From positions 910,501-974,500 of the forward strand of contig NZ_CP146275.1 of the NCBI RefSeq assembly GCF_037044555.1: a stretch of DNA of 64,000 bases. The letters run 5' to 3'. The position numbers and the translations under genes were made by a program. The DNA is from Pelagibacterium nitratireducens. Lineage in GTDB: Bacteria; Pseudomonadota; Alphaproteobacteria; Rhizobiales; Devosiaceae. Shown here one piece after another: positions 56,296 through 64,000 of the stretch (its first letter is position 1; each line of letters starts with the position of its first letter). The notes below the pieces were generated by a model. That model was not told where the DNA came from and ran no database searches. It was given only the letters and a program-made list of their open reading frames with translations.

Positions 56296-56372
56296 GGCGG
56301 AGTAGCTCAGCTGGTTAGAGCAGCGGAATCATAATCCGCGTGTCGGGGGTTCAAGTCCCTCCTCCGCTACCA
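56296..56372 (+). tRNA. tRNA-Met (CAU), elongator type
   Basis: A 77-base cloverleaf: acceptor GGCGGAG with CTCCGCT, D arm GCTC...GAGC, anticodon stem GCGGA/TCCGC with loop ATCATAA (anticodon CAT), T arm with GTTCAAG, and an encoded CCA. It lacks initiator hallmarks such as the GGG/CCC pairs in the anticodon stem. CAU could also mark tRNA-Ile2, but the overall sequence is that of alphaproteobacterial elongator tRNA-Met. Confidence 0.93.
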
Positions 56373-56462
56373 AAATTTCTCTTTATATTACAGGTGGTTA
56401 GCGACGGGCGGTGTATGTGAGGTCTTGAGGCAGGGCTTTATGTACAAGTTCGAATGTCGCAA

Positions 56463-57029
56463 TCAGAGCGCTTGTGTTGTGACGACAGTTCGGAACGTCA
56501 GCGATACCCGCCGCTCTCTGTGAACTTTCTTGCCACCGACCATATCCGACTTACGAGCAGGGATGCCGTGGGTCCAGTTGAACCGGGCTTCGCCGTTCAG
56601 CACGAGCAGACCGCGTGGAGCGAGAAACTGGCTTAACGACTGCCCGGATTGGATGTGTGAGAATTCCATCGAACACGTCGAGCCCAGGCTAAGAGACGTA
56701 ATCGTCTCACCAAAGCAGGGTTCGCAATCCACATGAGGGGCGATCCCCTGGCCGGGCCAATATTCATTGACGATCACCTGGTCAGGTCGTGCGCGGAAAA
56801 TGTCATCTTTCATCAGTCGGTCGGCAAGGGCAGACAACCAATCAGGCAACGGGCCCAAATAGGATTTATTTGTTACGCGTCGGGCCCTGTAATCATAGCG
56901 AAAGCCATAATGTTGAACACGCCGCTTGAGGTCCCCAAGCCACGCGGACTTGTCGATCGATTGCAAAAGCGCGAGTTCATGGGTTCGATCGATATAGTCC
57001 GGAACGTAATGAGCGGCGGGTGGCAACAT
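56463..57029 (-). CDS. AlkB-like Fe(II)/2-oxoglutarate dioxygenase
   Basis: A 188-residue oxygenase with the AlkB fold. The iron ligands are HVD (in PHVDCEPCFG, near residue 98) and a later His in FNWTHGIP; the 2-oxoglutarate arginines are in RERRVSLTFR near the end. The NEYWPGQGIAPHVD segment is typical of the ALKBH8/AlkB-like group that repairs alkylated nucleic acid or modifies tRNA. An AAGGA ribosome site lies about nine bases upstream of the ATG. GC looks lower than in the neighbours, and it sits beside a tRNA gene and a pseudogene, which suggests possible acquisition by transfer. Confidence 0.85.
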   Translation of the reverse strand: MLPPAAHYVPDYIDRTHELALLQSIDKSAWLGDLKRRVQHYGFRYDYRARRVTNKSYLGPLPDWLSALADRLMKDDIFRARPDQVIVNEYWPGQGIAPHVDCEPCFGETITSLSLGSTCSMEFSHIQSGQSLSQFLAPRGLLVLNGEARFNWTHGIPARKSDMVGGKKVHRERRVSLTFRTVVTTQAL

Positions 57030-57092
57030 CGTCGAATCTTTCCTTCAGCGGGAGTGTGGCGAGCCTGAGGATAACCTGATGAGACCGCATTT

Positions 57093-57197
57093 TAGAGCCG
57101 TTCAGGATTTGATTGACTCAAATCCTTGGCTCTAAACCCTTGTTTTGTCGCGTGTCCGAACCGCAAAGCCGTTTCCACTATTGCTGGACACGCTCTA
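57093..57197. repeat. Two-module intergenic repeat, copy 4
   Basis: Almost identical to copy 1 (30224-30327) and in the same orientation. The first palindrome reads GGATTTGA/TCAAATCC. It touches the stop codon of the ROK regulator gene, as copy 1 touches sdaA. Confidence 0.85.
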
Positions 57198-58349
57198 GTA
57201 GTATTCAGCCTTGAAGGGCGCGATTGCCGCTCCGATTGCAGAGGCGTCGCGGTCGATATCGGAGACGATAAGCTTGGGATTGGGCTTGCGCACACCATAG
57301 CGTGGCTGGGCGTAGCTGATTGAGCGCTCGACCAGCATGACGGCCAGAGCTTTGGGCACCTGGCCACCAAAAACGATCGCCAATGGGTCAAATACCGCCG
57401 AGATCGCATTGACAAGGCGGGCCTGCATGGGTGCCACCCGCTCGACCCACTCGGCGACGCCGGGCCAGTTCGGATCGAAATGTTCCCGCATGTAGCTGAT
57501 TGAGGGAATGTCGATGCCGTTCTCGCGCAGCTGGGCGATCAGATATTGCAGGGCGGGGCGGTTGGGGGAGTCGGTTGCGTGGAACACGCCCGAGAACTCG
57601 CCCGCATTGCCGTTTCCGCCGAGCAGAAGTTCGCCATCGCTGATCAGACCGCCGCCGAAGCCATAGTTGAATGAGAGGTAGGCAAAGTCGCGGATGTATT
57701 TGCCGACGCCGAACATGGCCTCGGCCAGGGCACCGGTGTTGGCACCATTGTGCACCCAGACGGGCTTTCCGAAGCGCCCGGACAGCAGGGGACCAAGTTC
57801 GATCAGCGACCATTCGTGCAGGGGCAACGGGGCATTGAAGGTGGTCCCTGAAACGCGGAAGCCTGCAATGGCAAACCCGATGCCGAACAGACGCGTCGGG
57901 TCGAGCCCAAGGCTGCTCGAGCGCATGTCGAGGATGCTTTGGGCATGGGTGAGCGCATCGTCCATGCTCTTGCCATCCAAAGCCAGCCGGTCTTCGGCCA
58001 GGATCTTGCCCGCAAAGTTCATGATGCAGATGCCCATGATGTCGGTGTTGATGGAAATCCCGACGCTGTAGGCATATTGGCCATTGAACTTGAGGGTGGG
58101 ACTTGGCTGTCCGCGACCAAGGCCCGGTTTGGGCGATCCGAGCACAAGCAGCCCGCGCTCGGTCAGCCCGTCGACGATGCGGTAGACCGATTGCTGGGTC
58201 AGTTCGCTCATGCCCGAAAGCTCGGACCGCGAAATCCCGCTCTGGCGCCAGACCATTTTGAGAATGTTGCGTTCGTTCGAGGACACCACCTCGTCAGGCA
58301 GTTGCCGCAAGAATGCCGGTTCGATCAATGCCCGCGGCAGATAGGCCAT
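57195..58349 (-). CDS. ROK-family transcriptional regulator
   Basis: A 384-residue protein with an N-terminal winged helix-turn-helix (about residues 25-85, SGISRSELSGMSELTQQSVYR) and a ROK sugar-kinase-like domain (about 95-380). The ROK zinc site consensus (CxCGxxGC) is absent; the matching region reads NAGEFSGVF. ATP-site residues are also poorly kept, so it is a regulator rather than a kinase. It is divergent from ugpB; a palindrome at 58375-58395 lies 26 bases before its start. It probably senses a sugar or polyol phosphate linked to the ugp operon. Confidence 0.88.
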   Translation of the reverse strand: MAYLPRALIEPAFLRQLPDEVVSSNERNILKMVWRQSGISRSELSGMSELTQQSVYRIVDGLTERGLLVLGSPKPGLGRGQPSPTLKFNGQYAYSVGISINTDIMGICIMNFAGKILAEDRLALDGKSMDDALTHAQSILDMRSSSLGLDPTRLFGIGFAIAGFRVSGTTFNAPLPLHEWSLIELGPLLSGRFGKPVWVHNGANTGALAEAMFGVGKYIRDFAYLSFNYGFGGGLISDGELLLGGNGNAGEFSGVFHATDSPNRPALQYLIAQLRENGIDIPSISYMREHFDPNWPGVAEWVERVAPMQARLVNAISAVFDPLAIVFGGQVPKALAVMLVERSISYAQPRYGVRKPNPKLIVSDIDRDASAIGAAIAPFKAEYY

Positions 58350-58374
58350 GCCCCACCCATCCCAATCGTCCTTA

Positions 58375-58395
58375 TATCACACAGAGCGTGTGATA
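58375..58395. promoter_or_regulatory. Candidate ROK operator 1
   Basis: TATCACAC, AGAGC, GTGTGATA is a perfect inverted repeat with eight-base arms, just upstream of the regulator gene and in the divergent promoter region. Such a symmetric site suits autoregulation by a dimeric ROK protein. Confidence 0.55.
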
Positions 58396-58504
58396 ATTAT
58401 TTCATTCTTTCCCAATTTCCGAGCGTTTGCAAGGTCTTGCGTTGAAAATCAGACACCAAATCCGGTCTCTTTCAGGTACGTGGAAGCGGATGTCACCTCA
58501 TTGT

Positions 58505-58519
58505 TACACTCAAAGTGTA
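58505..58519. promoter_or_regulatory. Candidate operator 2 upstream of ugpB
   Basis: TACACT, CAA, AGTGTA is a perfect inverted repeat with six-base arms, 58 bases before the ugpB start. It could overlap the ugp promoter. Its half-site resembles the ACAC of operator 1. Confidence 0.4.
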
Positions 58520-58577
58520 GTTAATCGATGCCCCAAACAAGGGGCCCGGATTTCAGCTCAAAAGACGAGACACCATC

Positions 58578-59882
58578 ATGAAAACCTCCATGCTGGCCCT
58601 TGCGGCTACAGCTCTCATGGCCGGTACCGGCGCCGCCAATGCGACCGATATCGAATTCTGGTATGGCAACACCGGCACCGCCGAAGAGGCCATCCAGAAT
58701 GCCTGCAACGCCTTCAATGGCGCCCAGGACGACCACGCGGTATCGTGCGTCGGCCAGGGCAGCTATGAAGTGGGAATGCAAAAGGCCATCGCCGCTTACC
58801 GCTCGGGCAACAGCCCCGTTCTGATCCAGTTCTTTGACGCCGGCACCCTCGATCTGATGCTGTCGGATGCGGTCGTCCCGGTGCAGGACATCATGCCGGA
58901 CGTGGATTGGGACTCCTACATCAATGGCGCCCGCTCGTATTACGAAACATCGACCGGCGAGCTGTTTTCGCAGCCCTACAACGGCTCGACCCTGATCATG
59001 TATGCCAATATGGATCAGCTCGGTGAAGTGGGCGTGACTGAAGTGCCCCAGACCTGGGAAGAGGTCATCACGGTTGCGCAAAGCCTCAAGGACGCCGGTC
59101 ACGAATGCCCCTTCGTAACCGACGGTCATCCCTGGCGAGTGCTCGAACAGTTTGCCGCACGCCACGGCGAGCCCATCGCGTCCAACAACAATGGCTATGG
59201 TGGTCTGGATGCCGAATATCTGTTCAATCAGGGTGTCGTCGCCGAGCATCTGAGCAATCTGGTCGAATGGCGTGACCAGGGCCTTGTTCGCCTCAACCAG
59301 GATACCGCAGCAGGCAATTATACCAATGCCTTCAACGCCGGCGAATGCGCCATGATGGAAAATTCCACCGGCTCATATGCCGCCGCCTATGCGGCGCTGG
59401 GCGACGCCGTCGAGATTGCCTATGCTCCGATGTACGAAGGCTATGAACGCCACAACACCCTGATCGGTGGCGCCTCGATCTGGACCATGAAGGGTCACAG
59501 CGACGAAGAAGTCGAAGCGGCAAAGGCATTCCTTAACTTCCTTCGCCAGGACGACCAGCAGATCGAATTTACCCGCATGACCGGCTATGTACCGGTGACG
59601 ACAAGTGCGCTCGACCAGCTCGAAGCCGAAGGCAAGCTCGACGAGCCCGAATTCGCAACGGCGCGGACCGGGGTGGAATCCCTCAACATGCCCGGCGACG
59701 ACAACAGCCGCGGCGTGCGCCTGGGCTTTTACGTCCAGTTCCGCGAGATCTTCAGCGAAGAGACCCAGCGGGCTTTCAACGGTGAGCAGCCGATGCAGGC
59801 GGCCCTCGACACCGCCAAGATGCGCGGTGACGAGTTGCTTCGCCGCTTCGAGCAGACCTACCAGGGCGTCGAACTGCCCTGA
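58578..59882 (+). CDS. ugpB: Glycerol-3-phosphate/glycerophosphodiester-binding protein
   Basis: Periplasmic binding protein of 434 residues with a signal peptide (about 1-22, ending ANA). Segments IEFWYGNTG, PVLIQFFDAGTLDLMLS, FSQPYNGSTLIMYAN, NAGECAMMENSTGS and NTLIGGASIWTMKG line up with E. coli UgpB. UgpB binds sn-glycerol-3-phosphate and glycerophosphodiesters such as glycerophosphocholine. It is the first gene of the operon controlled from the divergent ROK promoter region. A hairpin follows the stop. Confidence 0.93.
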   Translation: MKTSMLALAATALMAGTGAANATDIEFWYGNTGTAEEAIQNACNAFNGAQDDHAVSCVGQGSYEVGMQKAIAAYRSGNSPVLIQFFDAGTLDLMLSDAVVPVQDIMPDVDWDSYINGARSYYETSTGELFSQPYNGSTLIMYANMDQLGEVGVTEVPQTWEEVITVAQSLKDAGHECPFVTDGHPWRVLEQFAARHGEPIASNNNGYGGLDAEYLFNQGVVAEHLSNLVEWRDQGLVRLNQDTAAGNYTNAFNAGECAMMENSTGSYAAAYAALGDAVEIAYAPMYEGYERHNTLIGGASIWTMKGHSDEEVEAAKAFLNFLRQDDQQIEFTRMTGYVPVTTSALDQLEAEGKLDEPEFATARTGVESLNMPGDDNSRGVRLGFYVQFREIFSEETQRAFNGEQPMQAALDTAKMRGDELLRRFEQTYQGVELP

Positions 59883-59907
59883 TCAATCCTGCGAGATAAA
59901 GCCTGAA

Positions 59908-59930
59908 TGCGCGGTCCCGGCGGCCGCGCA
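59908..59930 (+). other. Stem-loop between ugpB and ugpA
   Basis: TGCGCGG pairs with CCGCGCA around nine bases. Hairpins at this position, after binding-protein genes, commonly protect the 5' mRNA from 3' decay and so raise binding-protein levels relative to permeases. Confidence 0.5.
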
Positions 59931-59953
59931 TTCCCGGTCGAACGGACAAGACA

Positions 59954-60835
59954 ATGTCGACGCTATTTCCCAACAGATGGCTACCGCTGCTGCTGGCTGC
60001 CCCGATGCTGGCGCTGGTCACCCTGTTTTTCTACATCCCCGTCTTTCAGGCCTTTTACTGGTCGTTCTTTCTTGAGCGGCCGTTCGGCGGCGGGTCGATG
60101 TTTGTGGGGTGGGACAACCATGCCCGGGTCCTGTCCGATCCCCAATTCTGGTCGGCGACCTACAAAACGGTTGTCTTCATGGTCATCGGCCCCACGATTG
60201 CGGTGGCGGTTTCACTTCTTCTGGCAGTGGCGGCGGACCGTCATATCAGGCTGGCCCATCCGGCGCGCAATGTCCTGATCTGGCCAAAGGCCGTGGCAGG
60301 GGCCTCGATCGGGGTTGTATTCAACTTCATCTTCAATCCCTTCGTGGGCATTCTCGCTCCTCTCAATGGGCTTTTTCCCGGCCTTTGGAATCCCGGCATC
60401 GATGGCGCCGATGCCTTCACCATGCTCATTATCGCTCATGTCTGGGGCGGCATTCCGTTCAACTTCATGATCCTTTTGGCCGGACTGCAATCAATACCGC
60501 GCACGCAATACCAGGCTGCGGCGATGGATGGGGCAGGGCCATGGCGCCGCATCATCGACATCCAGATCCCCTTGATCATGCCCCAGATCTTTTTCGCGAT
60601 GGTGCTCGAATACACCGAGAGCATCACATCGGCCTTCGGGCTTATCGACAGCATGACCCAGGGCGGACCGGGCGGGGCCACAACGCTTCTTGTCTACAAG
60701 ATATTTGTCGACGGTTTCCGCGGCTACGATTTGTCGGGCGCTGCGACCCAGACCACCATCCTGATGGTTCTGGTGCTCTTATTCGTGCTCGCCCAGTTCG
60801 CGCTGTTCGAACGCAGCGTCAAATACGAAAGGTAG
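59954..60835 (+). CDS. ugpA: ugp ABC transporter permease, UgpA-type
   Basis: A 293-residue inner-membrane subunit with six helices. The EAA loop, where the ATPase docks, is QYQAAAMDGAGPWRRIIDIQ (near residue 180). The start RWLPLLLAAPMLALVTLFFY and the SITSAFGLIDSMTQGGPGGAT region match UgpA. Five bases separate it from ugpE. Confidence 0.93.
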   Translation: MSTLFPNRWLPLLLAAPMLALVTLFFYIPVFQAFYWSFFLERPFGGGSMFVGWDNHARVLSDPQFWSATYKTVVFMVIGPTIAVAVSLLLAVAADRHIRLAHPARNVLIWPKAVAGASIGVVFNFIFNPFVGILAPLNGLFPGLWNPGIDGADAFTMLIIAHVWGGIPFNFMILLAGLQSIPRTQYQAAAMDGAGPWRRIIDIQIPLIMPQIFFAMVLEYTESITSAFGLIDSMTQGGPGGATTLLVYKIFVDGFRGYDLSGAATQTTILMVLVLLFVLAQFALFERSVKYER

Positions 60836-60839
60836 GGCG

Positions 60840-61757
60840 ATGATCGAGAATGCCCGCTCCCTCAACATCGCGGCCAGCGCGCTGCTGCTTGCCGGCATGA
60901 TCTACATTCTGGGCCCGCTCTACATCACGTTGATGACCGCGAGCCAGAGCTATCAGTATGTGGTGTCCAACGGCGTTGCGTTGATCCCCGGCGATCAGCT
61001 GCTTGCCAATGTGGTCCGGATCTTCACCGAAACCCGCATTCCCATCCAGCTTGCCAACAGCCTGTTCGTCGCGCTGTTTCATGCGGTTGGCGTGTGTGCG
61101 CTGTCATTTCTTGCGGCTTTTGCCATCGTCTATTTCCGCATTCGCTATGGGACGATGATTTTCGCGGTGATCCTTGCGACCAATTTTCTGCCGCTCGAAA
61201 CACGGGTGATCACCACCTACCAGGTGGCTGCCAATATCTTTTCGCCCATCAACGCCCTGTTCGACGTCACCGGTCTGACAAACCTCTTTGTCGCAGTCCT
61301 GGGGCACCCGGTCCAGTTCGAGCTGAGCCTGCTCGACACCCATATCGGGCTGGTGCTTCCGATCATGGCGACCGGCACGGGGACCTTCCTGTTCAGGCAG
61401 TATTTCCGCTCCATGCCCGCCGACCTCGTCAAGGCGGCCAAGATGGATGGTGCCGGACCGGTGCGTTTCATGTGGGATATCCTGCTGCCGCTAACCAAAA
61501 CGCCGCTGCTGGCATTGTTCATCATGATGTTCCTGAGCGGGTGGACCACCTATTTGTGGCCGCTGGTCGCTTCCTCGACACCGGATATGCAGACCGCCGT
61601 TGTCGGGCTCGCGCGGCTCTCACCCGACAGCTCGGGTGAAATTCCCGATTATCCCCTGATCATGGCCGGCGCCGTCGTCGTGTGCATCCTGCCGCTGCTC
61701 ATGGTGGCCATGCTGCAGCGCTTTTTGGTGCAAGGCCTCGTTCTTACGGAGAAATAA
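60840..61757 (+). CDS. ugpE: ugp ABC transporter permease, UgpE-type
   Basis: The second permease, 305 residues and six helices. Its EAA loop is DLVKAAKMDGAGPVRFMWDI (near residue 195). Family features ATNFLPLETRVITTYQVAAN and FFRSMP-like stretches (YFRSMPADL) agree with UgpE. The ATG lies four bases after ugpA, and ugpC starts one base after its stop. Confidence 0.93.
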   Translation: MIENARSLNIAASALLLAGMIYILGPLYITLMTASQSYQYVVSNGVALIPGDQLLANVVRIFTETRIPIQLANSLFVALFHAVGVCALSFLAAFAIVYFRIRYGTMIFAVILATNFLPLETRVITTYQVAANIFSPINALFDVTGLTNLFVAVLGHPVQFELSLLDTHIGLVLPIMATGTGTFLFRQYFRSMPADLVKAAKMDGAGPVRFMWDILLPLTKTPLLALFIMMFLSGWTTYLWPLVASSTPDMQTAVVGLARLSPDSSGEIPDYPLIMAGAVVVCILPLLMVAMLQRFLVQGLVLTEK

Positions 61758-61758
61758 T

Positions 61759-62871
61759 GTGACCGAACTCGCAACCACCCTGCGAGCGGCTGCCTCGCGC
61801 ATCCAGCTCGACGCAATAAGCAAAAGCTATGAGACCAATGAGGTCATTCCCTCGATGTCGGTCGAACTGGCCGCAGGCGAGTTCACGGTCATCCTGGGGC
61901 CCTCGGGATGTGGAAAGTCGACGCTTTTGCAGATGATTGCCGGGCTTGAAAAGGTGTCGAGCGGCAAGATCCGCATCGGCAGCCAGGAGGTGCAGGATCT
62001 CGAACCCAAGCGGCGCGGTTGTGCCATGGTGTTTCAGAACTACGCGCTCTATCCCCATATGAGCGTGCGCGAAAACATCGCCTACAGCCTCAAGGTTGCC
62101 GGTATCCCCAAGACCGAGCGCACGGAGCGCGTCAGGGCCGTGGCGGCCATGCTGGCGCTTTCCGACTATCTCGATCGTCGCCCCGGCCAGCTTTCGGGCG
62201 GACAGCGTCAACGGGTTGCCATCGGGCGGGCGATCGTACGGGAGCCGGCGGTGCTGCTCTTTGATGAGCCGCTGTCCAATCTTGACGCCAAGCTGCGCCA
62301 CGAGATGCGGATCGAGCTGGCCGAGCTTCACCGCAGGATCGGCGCGACCACTGTTTTCGTTACGCACGATCAGGCCGAAGCGATGACGTTGGCGGACCGC
62401 ATACTGGTCATGAACAAGGGCCAGATCGAACAATTCGATACACCCAGGCAGGTCTATGGCAATCCAGCCTCGACCTTTGTCGCCGGGTTCATCGGGTCTC
62501 CGCCCATGAACATCTTTCGCGTTCGAGGCGACGGCGCCAAGCTGTGTCTCGAAAATGGTGAAGCCGTGATGCCGTCATCGACGACGGGCGACGTGCTGCT
62601 CGGGATCCGCCCCGAACACGTTGCCATCGATGCGCAGGGATCCTCGTTTCCCACCTTCAGGGCACGCATCGACTATCGCGAGCATCTGGGTTCCCACGAA
62701 ATCTTGAATGTCTCGCTGGCGTCGGGCGAAACCTTCACCATCGCCACCCAGCTCGGCGACGAACTCGGTTACGGTCGGACCGAACTCGAACTCCAATTTC
62801 CCCCCGAGCACATTCATCTCTTCGATGTGCAGACGGGCAAATCCCTCTCAGTCAAAAAGAAAGTCAATTGA
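61759..62871 (+). CDS. ugpC: ugp ABC transporter ATP-binding protein
   Basis: ATPase of the importer, 370 residues with a GTG start right after the ugpE stop. Walker A is GPSGCGKST (near residue 52), the signature LSGGQRQRVAIGR, and Walker B is LLFDEPLSNLD. A C-terminal TOBE/OB domain (about 250-365) is of the MalK/UgpC type and may bind regulators. The next gene begins immediately at 62872, so the operon is tightly packed. Confidence 0.94.
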   Translation: MTELATTLRAAASRIQLDAISKSYETNEVIPSMSVELAAGEFTVILGPSGCGKSTLLQMIAGLEKVSSGKIRIGSQEVQDLEPKRRGCAMVFQNYALYPHMSVRENIAYSLKVAGIPKTERTERVRAVAAMLALSDYLDRRPGQLSGGQRQRVAIGRAIVREPAVLLFDEPLSNLDAKLRHEMRIELAELHRRIGATTVFVTHDQAEAMTLADRILVMNKGQIEQFDTPRQVYGNPASTFVAGFIGSPPMNIFRVRGDGAKLCLENGEAVMPSSTTGDVLLGIRPEHVAIDAQGSSFPTFRARIDYREHLGSHEILNVSLASGETFTIATQLGDELGYGRTELELQFPPEHIHLFDVQTGKSLSVKKKVN

Positions 62872-63702
62872 GTGTCAGACTACGTCGATTTCATCAGCGG
62901 TTCGGACCGCGACTGCGCTATCGTTGCTCACCGTGGCGCCTGGCATGGTGCGCCTGAGAACAGCATTCCTGCCATCGAGGCGGCGATTGAAAACGGCTAC
63001 GAGATCGTGGAAATCGATGTCCGCAGGAGCGCCGACGGGCAGCTGTTCCTGCTGCATGACGACACGCTCGAGCGCATGGCCGGCATAGCGCGCATGCCTG
63101 AGGAATTTACCCTGGCAGAACTTGGAGCCATCACGCTGCGAAATGCCGACGGTGGCACAGGGGCTGCCATGACGGCCTATACGGTTCCCAGCCTCGCGCA
63201 GGTGTTCGAGACAACGCGCGGGCGGATATTCATCGACCTCGATCTCAAGGATCTCTCGTTGTTTGAAGATGCTGCCGCCCTTGCAAGACAGATGGGCGTT
63301 TCACGCCAAGTCGATCTCAAGGCCGATGTGGATACCGAGGCCGAAATGAGATGGGTGCGGGCTCATATAGAGGGCAGCGACGTTCCGTTCATGGCCAAGG
63401 CGCGTTTCCTCAACGGGCAAGGCGACGAGAGCGCTCGCAACGTCATCGCATCGGGCGCATTCATGTGCGAGGCCAAATTTTCCGATCTGACAGCGCTGGC
63501 CGAGCAGGCCGAGCGGCTCAACAGCGCGGGCATACCGGTTTGGGTCAATACCCTCGATCCGGTCAATTCGGCAGGGTTCAGGGACAGCGAGGCCCTGCGC
63601 CATCCCGATGGTATCTGGGGCAAGCTGATCGCTGCAGGGGTCAGTATCATACAGACCGACGAGCCCAAGGCATTGCAAGCGTATCTGCGGGGGGCCTCTT
63701 GA
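62872..63702 (+). CDS. ugpQ: Glycerophosphodiester phosphodiesterase
   Basis: Hydrolyses glycerophosphodiesters to glycerol-3-phosphate and an alcohol. It has 276 residues in a single GDPD TIM-barrel domain and no signal peptide, hence cytoplasmic like E. coli UgpQ. The catalytic HRGAWHGAPENS (first His and downstream Glu), EIDVRRSADGQLFLLHDDTL (metal and second His) and DLDLKD strands are intact. The start is a GTG abutting the ugpC stop. It acts on the imported substrate. Confidence 0.93.
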   Translation: MSDYVDFISGSDRDCAIVAHRGAWHGAPENSIPAIEAAIENGYEIVEIDVRRSADGQLFLLHDDTLERMAGIARMPEEFTLAELGAITLRNADGGTGAAMTAYTVPSLAQVFETTRGRIFIDLDLKDLSLFEDAAALARQMGVSRQVDLKADVDTEAEMRWVRAHIEGSDVPFMAKARFLNGQGDESARNVIASGAFMCEAKFSDLTALAEQAERLNSAGIPVWVNTLDPVNSAGFRDSEALRHPDGIWGKLIAAGVSIIQTDEPKALQAYLRGAS

Positions 63703-63704
63703 GC

Positions 63705-64000
63705 ATGATCGTGGACAATAGCGCACTGGAGGCCGTTCTTGCCGGTTTGGCCGAGGTGGGGCGGAAGATCGTTATCCCCGGCTTTACCGGGCGTGCCGAT
63801 CTCGGCATCAGGGCAAAGGCCGACGAATATGATTTGGTGACCGATGCGGACGAAGCGGCCGAAGAGCTGCTTTCCCGCGCCCTTGAAAGGGTGTTCCCGG
63901 GGGGTGTGGTCGTGGGCGAGGAGGGCGTGGCGGCCGATCCGGCTGTGCTTTCGGGCCTGGCGGGTGCGGAGATCGGCATCCTTATAGACCCGATCGACGG
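63705..64000 (+). CDS. Inositol monophosphatase family protein (5' part)
   Basis: Only the first 98 codons are inside the window. Visible metal-site motifs are GEEG (near residue 67) and IDPIDG at the very edge, both parts of the IMPase fold, with DLVTDADEAAEE earlier. It starts two bases after the phosphodiesterase stop and surely belongs to the operon. Family members dephosphorylate inositol-1-phosphate or other sugar or nucleotide phosphates; the missing rest prevents a finer call. Confidence 0.88.
   Translation, partial: MIVDNSALEAVLAGLAEVGRKIVIPGFTGRADLGIRAKADEYDLVTDADEAAEELLSRALERVFPGGVVVGEEGVAADPAVLSGLAGAEIGILIDPID

Noticed and set aside
56296..56372. Reading the CAU tRNA as tRNA-Ile2 or initiator tRNA
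   Set aside because: The anticodon stem lacks the initiator G-C pairs, and the body matches the elongator tRNA-Met; tRNA-Ile2 cannot be excluded without a model score but is less likely.

Overview
This 64 kb window is a chromosomal segment of a GC-rich alphaproteobacterium of the order Hyphomicrobiales. The closest fit I can suggest is a Devosiaceae-like organism (Devosia/Pelagibacterium); this is inferred from gene content, not from a database search. Pointers are the cell-cycle genes ctrA, chpT and sciP (DUF1153), a Caulobacter-style fliF-fliG-fliH-fliN-flbD flagellar cluster, EipA (DUF1134), AlaE, an alphaproteobacterial-type serC with serA and purA nearby, and interspersed palindromic repeats of the kind common in rhizobia.

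Layout. 1-906 is a gene-free mosaic of hairpin repeats. 907-11.8 kb holds a soluble double-PAS chemoreceptor, a methyltransferase, glmM, an outer-membrane barrel, a BenE transporter, a tiny lipoprotein, a membrane acyltransferase-like protein, an RNA methyltransferase and an ABC-F protein. A second copy of the long repeat (11.87-12.2 kb, opposite orientation) precedes a small orphan membrane protein. 12.7-20.8 kb is a biosynthetic block: a structured leader, serC, alaE, serA, a DMT exporter, purA and a large acidic membrane-anchored protein. 20.8-24.95 kb is the thiamine module thiBPQ under a TPP riboswitch, divergent from thiamine pyrophosphokinase. 25.0-26.3 kb encodes a striking secreted Gly/Asn-, His- and Asp-repeat protein with a consensus CtrA site just upstream. 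26.4-32.1 kb carries a CorC/HlyC-type protein, rpoH, rluD, a small membrane protein whose start codon overlaps that of rluD on the other strand, sdaA and yjbR.

32.1-52.8 kb is a cell-cycle and flagellar region: fliJ-fliI, ctrA, a CheY-like regulator, chpT, eipA, then flhA, flbD, fliN, fliH, fliG, fliF, sciP, flgD and fliK. Perfect or near-perfect CtrA boxes occur before the outer-membrane barrel, the repeat protein, fliF, sciP and eipA, which suggests a local CtrA regulon. 53-57 kb holds mnmA, a small membrane protein, a ring-cleaving dioxygenase, a decayed DUF4130/uracil-DNA glycosylase (UdgX-like) pseudogene, tRNA-Met(CAU) and an AlkB-like dioxygenase. 57.2-64 kb is a divergent catabolic locus: a ROK regulator facing ugpBAEC, a glycerophosphodiester phosphodiesterase and an inositol-monophosphatase-family gene cut by the window end. 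It reads as an uptake and breakdown pathway for glycerophosphodiesters, possibly glycerophosphoinositol.

Four copies of a two-module stem-loop repeat (30.2, 41.4, 54.4 and 57.1 kb) lie between genes. No CRISPR array, insertion sequence, prophage or rRNA was seen.
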